Shown here piece after piece: positions 35,488 to 43,955 of a DNA stretch of 64,000 bases. This DNA is from Candidatus Contubernalis alkalaceticus. Its GTDB lineage: Bacteria; Bacillota; Dethiobacteria; SKNC01. Position 1 is the first letter of the stretch. Every line of letters starts with the position of its first letter. Under the pieces are notes generated by a model. It did no database searches, was not told the DNA's origin, and saw only the letters and a list, made by a program, of their open reading frames with translations. Position numbers and translations under genes: made by a program. Where the stretch lies: NCBI RefSeq assembly GCF_022558445.1, contig NZ_CP054699.1, positions 638,001 through 702,000 of the forward strand. The letters run 5' to 3'.

Positions 35488-36899
35488 GAGAAGAGGATAA
35501 ATTATTTAATCTGATAGATTCATTTAAAGAAGAAGAAATGATACCTATTATAGAAAATATTGAACCCAATAATAAGCCTGAAATTCCCCAGAAAACTATA
35601 GATAATATCAAACAAAAAACATATAAAAAAATTGCAGTTAATCCTTGTAAGCCTAAAAAACCTAAAACCATAAGAAACATTTGGGGAACTATTGCTGCAT
35701 CCCTTTTATTATTGACAGTCCTAAGCACAGCCATAGTTGGACCCAATGAAGCCTGGGCAAGGGTAAAACAGGCACTGCAATTTATTCCCGGTATGGGGAT
35801 TGTCCTTGAAGATGACAAAGAAATATTAGAAAGATATATCTTGAGCAGTCCGGTTGAAAAAGAAATAGAGGAAACTAATAATGGTAAAATCAGAGTTGAA
35901 GGTATAATCGTGGACCAACAGCAAACAGTTGTTACCATTTCCGGGTGGAACATCCCCCTGAATAAAAACATTGTTTTCCTGGATAAAAACGGAGCAGAAT
36001 ATGCTACAACTGGTTATACTGTAAGCAGCAGCGGTGGAGGCCCCGATAATAGTTTTTACTGGAAGGGAACTTACGTTTATAAGGGATATATGCCGGAACC
36101 GGAAGAGCTTGGGATTATCTTGGCTGATTCTAATCATACTGTTATTGCTCTTTCTCTAGAAAAAGCTCAAACTTTTAGCAGCTATGATGAAATGGGGCCC
36201 ACCGCCAGTGTGAATGATTTCAGCATTACCGCAATTGCTGCCATGGAAGGAGAACAGTTAAAGATAAACTTAATATCACCATCACGGGATGGCATGAAAA
36301 TAGATGCATATGGTGCTCATCAGGAGTTTGGCGGGGATACAATCACCCTGACAGATACGCAAGGTAAGGTGTATGATATAGATGCACCACATTCATATTC
36401 TCCTCCCTTAAGTGAATTCTACTTTGATATGGAAGCAGCGGAACAAAAGGAGTTTACCCTGTCCATTCCTTTTATACAGGTTGTTTACCAGGAAGAACAA
36501 GCTGAAATAACCTTAGATATTCCCCGGGAGGGCAGTGCAGACATAAATCAAATAGTTCAGTTGGCAGACTACCTTGTAGTGTTAGAAAAAGTTGAACGTT
36601 TTAGTGATATTAATGGAGATAATATAAAAATTCACGTAGATGTAAATTATGAAGAAGATAAAGAAAAAACACTCCAGGCTTTTTCTTTCGATGTTAAAAG
36701 CTCCCCTTTCCCTTGGATTAGAAAACCAACATCAGGATCTTCCAGCTATACCATCGACGAAAAAACAGGGGCCATGAAATCATTTACTATTAATCTTGAG
36801 CCTGATGCTAAAGAAATAAAGAGCATTAAATTACTGCTAAATGACCCGGTAGTAGTCATACAAGGTCCATGGAATTTAGATATTTCTCTCCAGCAGTAA
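35484..36899 (+). CDS. Anti-sigma-like membrane protein with DUF4179/DUF5643 domains
   Basis: This 471-residue protein has a cytoplasmic N-terminus of about 65 residues that would bind the sigma factor, one membrane helix (IAASLLLLTVLSTAIVG), and a large extracellular part typical of DUF4179 and DUF5643 proteins (VEGIIVDQQQTVVTISGWN and similar strands). In such systems an outside signal releases the sigma. The gene is translationally coupled to the sigma gene. A fragment of antitoxin sequence follows 75 bases after the stop. Confidence 0.85.
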   Translation: MREEDKLFNLIDSFKEEEMIPIIENIEPNNKPEIPQKTIDNIKQKTYKKIAVNPCKPKKPKTIRNIWGTIAASLLLLTVLSTAIVGPNEAWARVKQALQFIPGMGIVLEDDKEILERYILSSPVEKEIEETNNGKIRVEGIIVDQQQTVVTISGWNIPLNKNIVFLDKNGAEYATTGYTVSSSGGGPDNSFYWKGTYVYKGYMPEPEELGIILADSNHTVIALSLEKAQTFSSYDEMGPTASVNDFSITAIAAMEGEQLKINLISPSRDGMKIDAYGAHQEFGGDTITLTDTQGKVYDIDAPHSYSPPLSEFYFDMEAAEQKEFTLSIPFIQVVYQEEQAEITLDIPREGSADINQIVQLADYLVVLEKVERFSDINGDNIKIHVDVNYEEDKEKTLQAFSFDVKSSPFPWIRKPTSGSSSYTIDEKTGAMKSFTINLEPDAKEIKSIKLLLNDPVVVIQGPWNLDISLQQ

Positions 36900-36975
36900 A
36901 AATACCCTGGAAATCTAAATTCATAACTGGGCAATCTCTGAACCCAGGGAAATAACAGAATAATTTCGTGGTTGG

Positions 36976-37080
36976 AAAGAAAAATGCTCAAGCTGCGCGA
37001 AGAACTGCTGGCCGTTGAGGAAGATCGTCTGGCTGGACGCGCTGGAGTCACGCCGGATGAATTGGACAAATACCTTGACG
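36976..37080 (+). pseudogene. Fragment of a Phd/YefM antitoxin gene
   Basis: About 105 bases match the C-terminal coding part of the antitoxin at 32205-32309 with few changes, encoding MLKLREELLAVEEDRLAGRA and onwards. There is no start, no stop in place and no toxin. It is the scar of a duplication or lost toxin-antitoxin locus. Confidence 0.85.
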
Positions 37081-37221
37081 GATCCTTCTTTTAGTGCATA
37101 CCTCTGGTAAATATTTGTTCTATATGTTATAGTAGTTAAAGCGAGGTAAAAATTTCTGACATTGCTGTTGTACCACAGCAGCTAAGGTATTGACTCAAAT
37201 TGAGTGAATAGATTTTTTCAG

Positions 37222-37253
37222 CAACCCTGGTGTTCGGGTTGTTCTGTTTTTTT
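37222..37253 (+). terminator. Rho-independent terminator
   Basis: CAACCC (37222-37227) pairs with GGGTTG (37236-37241), then TTCTG and a run of seven T. A second hairpin, CCCTCCA/TGGAGGG (37263-37283), follows with a T-rich tail. The 36900-37408 gap otherwise holds only the antitoxin fragment. Confidence 0.6.
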
Positions 37254-37408
37254 AAGGAGAATCCCTCCAGTAGAAATGGAGGGATTTATTTTATTCAATT
37301 ATTATTAGAAATAATCGATCCGTTTGCACCTTAACCTCAGGAGGAAATTTGGAATCATTGTTCCTTTACTGCAGCTAAAAAATTTTAAGAAATAAAGGAA
37401 GTGTAACA

Positions 37409-37927
37409 ATGTTTGTAGAGCTGTTAATGATAATAGTTATAATGGCAGTTGCCGACTGCTTAAGCACTCTAAAAACTATATTCATATCAAAGAAGTTTTT
37501 TCAACCGGTATATTTCATTGTTTTTGTCAACTCAGTCATTTTTGCTGTGGTGATCTCAAAAGTGGTTGGTACAGAACAAGGAATATATTATATCCTTGCC
37601 TTTGCCCTCGGAAAGAGTATCGGAGTGTTCCTGGGGGGGATAGTGGAAAATAAGGTAGCTTTAGGACTGTTGGAAGCCTGTATATTTTTTAATGATAAAA
37701 CCAAGATGTCTTCTATCGCTGATCAACTAAGAAGGGCAGGGTATTCTGTGAACACGGTAGTTGCTTTCGGTTTCAGCGGGAAGAAAAGGTATGTCGTAGA
37801 AACTACCTTAAAAAGAAGAGACTTAAAATCATTTAAAAGATTTGTGAAACCTGAAAACGGGAAAGAACGCACGATGGTAGTTAAAGAAATAAGTGACGTA
37901 TATGGGAACCTAAAGGCAAACATATAA
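37409..37927 (+). CDS. UPF0316 (DUF5698/DUF2179) membrane protein
   Basis: This 172-residue protein has three membrane helices (MFVELLMIIVIMAVADCLST, VYFIVFVNSVIFAVVISKVV, and IYYILAFALGKSIGVFLGG) followed by a cytoplasmic alpha-beta domain of the DUF2179 type (LRRAGYSVNTVVAFGFSGKK). This is the UPF0316 pattern. The function is not established. The ribosome binding site AAGGAAG supports the start. Confidence 0.85.
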   Translation: MFVELLMIIVIMAVADCLSTLKTIFISKKFFQPVYFIVFVNSVIFAVVISKVVGTEQGIYYILAFALGKSIGVFLGGIVENKVALGLLEACIFFNDKTKMSSIADQLRRAGYSVNTVVAFGFSGKKRYVVETTLKRRDLKSFKRFVKPENGKERTMVVKEISDVYGNLKANI

Positions 37928-38059
37928 GTTTGCAGCCAACTGTTGAATTTCCGCTCTGGTCGGGGTTTTTGTAAGAATTTCGCAATAAAATAAAGCAGCT
38001 GAGTTTTTTCTTGATGCAATTGTTTGATGTTATGTAGTAAAATATTTATAATATTAGTC

Positions 38060-38140
38060 ATAGCGATACCGTCCTTGTTTTTGTGATTGGTTGTGGTGAC
38101 TAAATTATACTAAACAAGAGGGGTGTCGCTATATTTTTTT
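38060..38140 (+). terminator. Large inverted repeat followed by T-run
   Basis: The 21-bp arms at 38060-38080 and 38112-38132 match at 17 positions and are followed by eight T residues. It may be a terminator or the end of a lost insertion sequence. The minus-strand frame just inside (MTNIINILLHNIKQL...) looks like an IS transposase N-terminus but is cut off by the UPF0316 gene. Confidence 0.5.
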
Positions 38141-38222
38141 TCAAATACTGAAATATCAACAGATATTGGTGTTTTAGAATAGATAAGGTGTACACTAACA
38201 ATCTTGGCCAGGGGGATTATTT

Positions 38223-39089
38223 ATGAGTAGAATTAATATGGGAAAAAAACCACTGCCTGATTTTGTCAAGGAAGATGAATTTATATCATCATATCCGGGT
38301 AATAAAATGACAATATTTAAAACTAAAAAACCAATTTATCTATTAAAAGGTGAATATAAGCATCTAAATTATGAATTTATTATCACAGATTCATCGGTTG
38401 ATGACTTTATGATAGATGGAAAAAAAATATATGCAGAACCAGGCATGATTTTTGCTATTAATTCCGAACAGATGCATGGAACAAAGTATTTGTCTAAAGT
38501 TTCATTTTTGAGTATTCAGTTTGAAAGGGAATTTTTACAAGACTTAGCTCTTAGAATATATGGTATAAAACAGGTTGTCTTTCTTAGCCTGCCAATTCCA
38601 GTAGATCAAGAAATTCCTGAACTTGTGAATGCTTTTATACAGGAGCATAAACAAAAGCAGGAGGGTTATTTTTATATCTTAAATAACTTAAGCGTACATA
38701 TTGCCATTGCTGTCTTTCGAAAAATTGGCATTGTAAATTACACATGTGAAAAGAAGGAGGATGAGAAAAAGAAGATTCAACAAATTGTGGAATATTTGAA
38801 TCAAAATTATGATGATGATATTTCCCTTGACAAAATTTCGGACATTTCTAATATGAGCAAATTCAATCTTATCCGCAAATTTAAAGAAAGTACTGGGATG
38901 ACGCCCCATGAATATTTATTAAACATTCGTATCATGAGAGCACTTGAATTTTTGAGTAATCCTAAAAACAAAATCATTGACGCAGGTGTTTTGAGTGGCT
39001 TTGAAAATCAAAGCTACTTTTCGAGAATCTTTAAAACAAAAACAGGGTTAACCCCTAGTGAATATCGAAAAAAAGTTTTAGATATATAA
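38223..39089 (+). CDS. AraC family transcriptional regulator
   Basis: This 288-residue protein has an N-terminal cupin-like sensor domain (YKHLNYEFIITDSSVDDFMI, then EPGMIFAINSEQMHGTKYL) and a C-terminal double helix-turn-helix: ISLDKISDISNMSKFNLIRK and the hallmark AGVLSGFENQSYFSRIFKTK, then TGLTPSEYRKK. The C-terminal region shows normal length and residues. The target is unknown; the relic of an RCC1 protein lies downstream. Confidence 0.92.
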   Translation: MSRINMGKKPLPDFVKEDEFISSYPGNKMTIFKTKKPIYLLKGEYKHLNYEFIITDSSVDDFMIDGKKIYAEPGMIFAINSEQMHGTKYLSKVSFLSIQFEREFLQDLALRIYGIKQVVFLSLPIPVDQEIPELVNAFIQEHKQKQEGYFYILNNLSVHIAIAVFRKIGIVNYTCEKKEDEKKKIQQIVEYLNQNYDDDISLDKISDISNMSKFNLIRKFKESTGMTPHEYLLNIRIMRALEFLSNPKNKIIDAGVLSGFENQSYFSRIFKTKTGLTPSEYRKKVLDI

Positions 39090-39272
39090 AAAAAATGTTA
39101 AATTCTTATGAAATAGTGAAAGCACTCTAATAGGGGTGTTTTTTTCTATTATCAGCGAGCAATAATAGTACAAAATAATGCAATAAAGTGAAAGCAAATA
39201 TTTAATCACATGATATTGTTTAATTTGAATGGTAAAATAATTATTTAAAGTATAGGAGGATGGAAGCTAATA

Positions 39273-39608
39273 TGAAAAAATAGAATTATATCAGCAATAT
39301 TTGTAGTGACCATGATTTTATCAATGGTAAATGGAGCACAGCCTGTATATGCTCAAGGTCAAGTAAGTAATATTATTTTTGCACCAGAAAGTAACATGAC
39401 TTTTTACATTACAAAAGATAACAGCTTATGGGGGTATGGGCAAAATTATTTTGGACAAATAGGAACCGGAAGTAAGGATTTTATTGCACAATGGGTAAAA
39501 CCATATATAGGATATGTTTTCAATGTAAGAGTAACGGCAGGTATAGGGAATGACAGATATGGAACTAAAAGGGAACATCAAAGACAGCAAGACTATATGA
39601 CAACTTAA
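39273..39608 (+). pseudogene. Truncated, frameshifted RCC1-repeat secreted protein
   Basis: A good ribosome binding site (AGGAGG) precedes ATGAAAAAA, but the next codon is TAG. Dropping the T at 39282 restores a signal peptide (MKKRIISAIFVVTMILSM ... VYA) and then NSLWGYGQNYFGQIGTGSKD, an RCC1/alpha-tubulin-suppressor repeat. Only one repeat remains of the usual five to seven, and the end is replaced by an unrelated tail. It is a dead gene. Confidence 0.75.
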
Positions 39609-39654
39609 GACGGTATAAAGAAATTAAATAAAAGGAAGAGGGGGTATAATTAGT

Positions 39655-40407
39655 ATGAGAATTAAAGTTAGTATGAGAATTAAAGTAATAGCATTAATCA
39701 TAGGATTATTATTGTTGGTAGGTTGTAAAACAGAAACTTCACCAGTAACAAATGAGAAAATAGATAACAATCCAACAGAGAAAGAGGTGGCAGCAGTTGT
39801 TGATGAAAAGGATAAAGAGCCTGTTAAGGGACTACCACCGGAATATCAAATTTTAGTAGATGAAATCACTGCTGCAATTGAGAAGGGGTACAAAGTAGAA
39901 ATCGGTGAAGTATTTACTCGTCAGGGAGACTATGTACTCATGGGAAATCAGGAGTCGATGCTTTTTAGCATTGGTAAAGCTGGCGGAAAAGGCTATATGG
40001 TACAAATGGCAAATGGAGAGTATGGTACAGTTTTTGAAAATGATTTTACGGATTGGGTTGGATTTCGTTTAGAGTCTCTTATACGTCAATTAGAAGCATA
40101 CTCTACTAATTCATTATATGCAGAAAATGAATTTCATAACTGGGTGGTAAAGGAAGTAGAGTTTGATTCAAGTGGCAATAAAGCAGTTATTAAAGTAGAA
40201 ACACAATACGATGGTAAGCCAGATGAGGAGCATACAGTAGAGACATATACAATAGTTGATGGTTTATTGGAGAGCTTTAGTGTATCTTCAAGGTACATTA
40301 ATGGTGGAGAGCTGCAAGAAGATACATACGACTATATTTCAAAGGGTCCGATTGACGGCAGTGTATTAGCAGAGCTTTATGAAGAGGTTAGTAAGTTTGC
40401 AAATTAG
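39655..40407 (+). CDS. Lipoprotein of unknown function
   Basis: The protein has a type II signal sequence with lipobox LLVGC and a linker of charged and Pro/Thr residues. A folded domain of about 200 residues follows with repeated strands (YVLMGNQESMLFSIGKAGGK, VVKEVEFDSSGNKAVIKVET). I recognise no family. The first 18 bases of the frame are directly duplicated (MRIKVS, MRIKV), giving two possible ATGs; the second (39673) makes a more usual signal peptide. The stop codon is the junction with MITE copy B. Confidence 0.7.
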   Translation: MRIKVSMRIKVIALIIGLLLLVGCKTETSPVTNEKIDNNPTEKEVAAVVDEKDKEPVKGLPPEYQILVDEITAAIEKGYKVEIGEVFTRQGDYVLMGNQESMLFSIGKAGGKGYMVQMANGEYGTVFENDFTDWVGFRLESLIRQLEAYSTNSLYAENEFHNWVVKEVEFDSSGNKAVIKVETQYDGKPDEEHTVETYTIVDGLLESFSVSSRYINGGELQEDTYDYISKGPIDGSVLAELYEEVSKFAN

Positions 40408-40531
40408 TGAACTCGTTTCAGCAAGCTGAAACATCGGGGAATCAGGTGGAGACTCTACTCCAACCTGATTATAAGCCCCACCTACGCTAACGCTTAGAGG
40501 TGGGGGTCTTATACACTAAAAAAAAGAGATA
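40407..40531 (-). mobile_element. Palindromic MITE-like element, copy B
   Basis: This is the inverted partner of 18738-18861. Stems include GTTTCAGCAAGCTGAAAC, the AATCAGGT/ACCTGATT arm and the CCCACCT/AGGTGGG arm with CGCTAACGCTTAG inside. One end touches the lipoprotein stop codon and the other meets a VapB antitoxin relic whose N-terminus is missing. Confidence 0.65.
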
Positions 40532-40658
40532 AACCTTGCCTTGGAAGAATTTGTGAAGAATTTGTTAGTAATAGAAAAAGAAAAATTTAATGGATCTTAA
40601 AGGAAAGATACAATTTATGGATCAGTTTGATCAAAAAAAGATGAGAACGGAGGAATAA
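40532..40658 (+). pseudogene. VapB-type antitoxin relic
   Basis: Two short frames, NLALEEFVKNLLVIEKEKF and MDLKGKIQFMDQFDQKKMRT, resemble the middle and end of VapB (DUF2191) antitoxins in different frames. The start is gone; the MITE abuts the 5' side. It directly precedes the VapC relic. Confidence 0.55.
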
Positions 40659-40659
40659 C

Positions 40660-40939
40660 ATGATTTTAGTTAATACCTCTGTTCTCATTAATTTTGTAAA
40701 CGTAGAAACAGTGAACAAGAGGATAAGTTTAAATTTTTTATCAATTACTGCATGGAATTGATTCTTATAAATCAGCCGCCTTAATATTTTTAAACTGCAG
40801 GAAAAAAGGGATAACTGTTCGTAGCACCATTGATTTGCTTATTGCACAAACAGCCATAGATAATACTCTTTTACTTCTTCATGATGACAAGGAGTTTACT
40901 AAAATAGCAAGTGTTGAAAAGAAGCTGAAAGAATATTAG
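40660..40939 (+). pseudogene. VapC PIN-domain toxin relic with internal deletion
   Basis: The start reads MILVNTSVLINFVN, the PIN N-terminus with the first catalytic Asp changed to Asn. The frame breaks near 40760. Another frame then gives KKGITVRSTIDLLIAQTAID and LLLHDDKEFTKIASV to the stop, the PIN C-terminus. About 40 residues are lost. A GGAGG ribosome binding site survives. Confidence 0.75.
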
Positions 40940-41079
40940 ATATATTTTTGGGTAAGTACGGGATACTTCTAGATCTTACTTATTGGGCGATATTCGTATT
41001 GCATAACATTGAAAATATACGTACTAAATAATTAAAAAAAATAAAATTTTGGGTAATGTAAAATGGAGGGTTTTCACAA

Positions 41080-41673
41080 ATGAAAGTGTCAGTAATTTTA
41101 GCCCATCCAAGAATGGGCAGCTTTAATCATGCCATAGCAAATACAGTGTTAAATACTTTAAGGGAAAACAGGCATGAAGTATATTATTATGACCTGTATG
41201 CGGAGAACTTTAATCCAGTTCTGCCTGTTGAAGAAATACCAAAAGATGCTTTAATTCCCTTGGACATCTTAACTCACTGTAATGAAATTGCAGGTGCAGA
41301 CGGCATCGTAATCGTTCACCCCAACTGGTGGGGGCAGCCGCCGGCAATTTTAAAAGGATGGATTGATCGAGTTATTCGACCGGGAGTAGCATATGAATTT
41401 TTAGAGGGAGACAGTGGAGAAGGAGTACCTGATGGTCTATTAAAAGCAAAAACAGCCATAGTATTTAACACGGCCGACACACCTGAGGAAAGGGAAAAAC
41501 AGGTTTTTGGCGACCCGTTGGAAAGTATCTGGAAAGCCTGTATTTTTGATTTCTGTGGAATTAAAAACTTCCATAGAAAGACGTATGGAGTTATGGTAAC
41601 CAGCTCCCTGGAACAAAGGCAATCATGGCTTAGAGATGTAAAAAAGATAATTGAAAGATATTTTCCCAAATAG
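41080..41673 (+). CDS. NAD(P)H-dependent oxidoreductase, flavodoxin-like fold (Flavodoxin_2)
   Basis: This 197-residue protein has the FMN/FAD-binding pattern of the NQO/KefF/MdaB family: VILAHPRMGSFNHAIAN for phosphate binding, IVIVHPNWWGQPPAILKGWI, and a later FNTADTPEE loop. These enzymes reduce quinones or similar acceptors with NAD(P)H. A GGAGG site lies 9 bases before the ATG. Length and motifs are normal. It stands alone, with no partner visible. Confidence 0.9.
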   Translation: MKVSVILAHPRMGSFNHAIANTVLNTLRENRHEVYYYDLYAENFNPVLPVEEIPKDALIPLDILTHCNEIAGADGIVIVHPNWWGQPPAILKGWIDRVIRPGVAYEFLEGDSGEGVPDGLLKAKTAIVFNTADTPEEREKQVFGDPLESIWKACIFDFCGIKNFHRKTYGVMVTSSLEQRQSWLRDVKKIIERYFPK

Positions 41674-41736
41674 AAAATTAGTTTTGGAATCTTAGATTTT
41701 CATGGCAGGCTAATTTATAGCCCCCATGGCCTGTTG

Positions 41737-41964
41737 TTATGGTCTAATTCTTCTTGAATGCATTTTGACTGCTTTGGGTTTCGGCTGATCATTGATGGTC
41801 AAAGTTTCTATGATATAAGCGCCGGCAGCCAGGGAAGTCCCTTGAATTCCTAAAACCAGAAGGATAAAAAAACTGTAACCCAGGGCGGCCAGGAAAGATT
41901 CTCTTAGAATTAAAAAATCCTGTAAGATGGTAAATACTGCCCAGGGTTTGGATCCCCAAACAGT
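41737..41964 (-). other. Open membrane-protein-like stretch without a start
   Basis: On the minus strand a frame reads PWAVFTILQDFLILRESFLA, then GYSFFILLVLGIQGTSLAAG (one helix) and a basic tail to a stop at 41737. It has no ATG, GTG or TTG of use. It may be a fragment of a decayed membrane protein. Confidence 0.3.
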
Positions 41965-43794
41965 TAATCTAAAATCCCTTTCATCCGTGCCGTCTCCACT
42001 GCTTCTACCCGGTTGGATACGTGGAGTTTGGAGTAAATGTTTATGATATGGGTTTTAACTGTGGACAGGGAGATGCAGAGTTTTTTGGCGATTTCCTTGT
42101 TGGATGCGCCGGTAGATAGTGTTTGCAGGACCTCCATTTCCCTTTCACTTAACAGGTCTTCTTTATGCTTTTGACCGGGAGTATTAAGAAGCCGGTGTGA
42201 ATTTTTTTTCTTGAAGATTCAAGTCTTTTCCTCTCTGCTCCAATAATAATTTCAGATCTTGCTTTAGTTCATTTCCTTCCATTACAAAAGGGGATAAGAA
42301 TTGGTTTTCGTAACTGTAGTGAACTGCTTCCCGAAGCAGGTTCAGGATGTTCTTCTGGCTTTCTTCCTTTTGATCTTTGAGAATCAGCACTCTTAACAGC
42401 AGTGCTTCCAGCAGCGTAGTTTTAATCCCTTCCCTGCGGGCTGTTTCCAGAATGTCTTCTACCTGCTGCAGAGCCTGACGCCCCTTCCCCAATAACAACA
42501 GGGACCGGGAATAGACCAGGCTGTCTTCATGTCTCAGGGAATGGTTTTTTTGAAAGGTAGTGTAAACCTCCAGGTATTCCTGCAGCATATCCTTTGAAGC
42601 CTGACCCATATACATCAGGTATTTTAATACTGCGGAAAAGTAGAGAGGGTTTTTATAGATTTCAAAATTCATAAGATCCTGGATCAGTTGTAATGCTTCC
42701 TGGTGTTCCCCCATCAGTACTTTCAGTTCCATCATATTAAATACATATCCCCTGTCCAGGGAAGTGTAGCTGCGGTCCATCAGTTTCCGTGCTCTGCTCA
42801 GGCAGTTTTCCGCTTCCTTCAGCTGCATTCGTTTCAGGTAAATTCCTGCGGCACCAATCAAGCTGTTTCCTGCCAGGGGAGAAAGAATTGGATTACTTTT
42901 CTGGAGTTGAGTTATTTCATCATACAAATACAGGCAGTCATTCAGGTCTCCCAGTGATTCTTTTATCTGGCTTTTCATATTCAGCACATAGTAATTGATG
43001 TAAGGGTTATTAAATTTTCTTTCAATGGCTTCTGCCTGTTCCAACAAATTTAGCGCCTGTTTGTAACGGTCCTGGATTCCCAATAACAGAGAAATATGAA
43101 GGTATATGATTGCCCGGGTAACAGGGCTGATTTCCATGGCCTTCAGGTCTTCCAGCCAGCTGTTCTCAATCTCACCGACTAAATCGGCATCTTCAATTAA
43201 GGAAAGGGCCAGCTTAAGGATCCTTAAAGTGCTTTTATCTTGAATATTTTCCTCCATGTAGTTGATGAGCTCCGTGCAGCGGTTCAGTTCCATGCTGCAA
43301 AAATGTACAAATACCCTCTGGATAGCCAGTTCCCTGTTTTCTGCCACATGTTTCAGGGGAATTTGCTTAAGGTAAGTCCATCCCTTCAGGTTTTGCCCCA
43401 TCTTTTCAATGACCTTCAGGGCCCGGGAGTAATCTCCTACCTGAAACAGGTGCTTGATGCTTTCCTCCAGGTCTCCACGGCTCTCATATATCTCTGCAGC
43501 TTTTGCATGAAAGGCTATGTTAATTTCTGGGTCATGTTTATGCAGGGGGAGCTGTAAAAACTCTCCAAAGACCTGGTGGTACCGGTAAACCTCCTCCTGT
43601 GGGTCTAAAGCAACGATAAACAGGTTTTTCTCCACCAGCCGGTCAATGATATTTTCTGCCCTGACTTCCGGGATGTCTAAAAGTGCAGCGCATATAGAGC
43701 TGTTAAAATAGCTCAAAATAGAGGTTTTTAGAAGAAATTCTTTTTCTGTTTGTTCCACGGATCCCAGAATTTCGTTGGAAAGGTAATCTACCAT
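41965..43794 (-). pseudogene. Broken MalT-type LuxR regulator
   Basis: The long frame (536 codons) encodes the middle and TPR-like part of a MalT-type regulator (MVDYLSNEILGSVEQTEKEF, then YRYHQVFGEFLQLPLHKHDP). The N-terminal ATPase with its Walker motifs is absent because a stop lies 5 codons before that ATG. The LuxR HTH (LLSEREMEVLQTLSTGASNK) is in another frame, after a one-base length change in an A8 run (plus-strand T8, 42202-42209). The gene is therefore both 5'-truncated and frameshifted. It may once have controlled the divergent serine hydrolase. Confidence 0.85.
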
Positions 43795-43955
43795 GTACCG
43801 GTTCAGGCTTTAGAACTGTGCATGGCTGTAAAATATATGAATCTGTAAGGTAATAATTAATTTTTTTTTCAAACTGCCGGTGGAGGAAATTAATTGATGT
43901 TCATTGAGAAATGTACACCAAAACAGAAAGTTTATCATGAGAAGGAGGAAGAGAA

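Noticed and set aside
37723-38061. Minus-strand 112-codon frame ending inside the UPF0316 gene
   Set aside because: Only its first residues look like an IS transposase start; the rest is antisense of the real gene.
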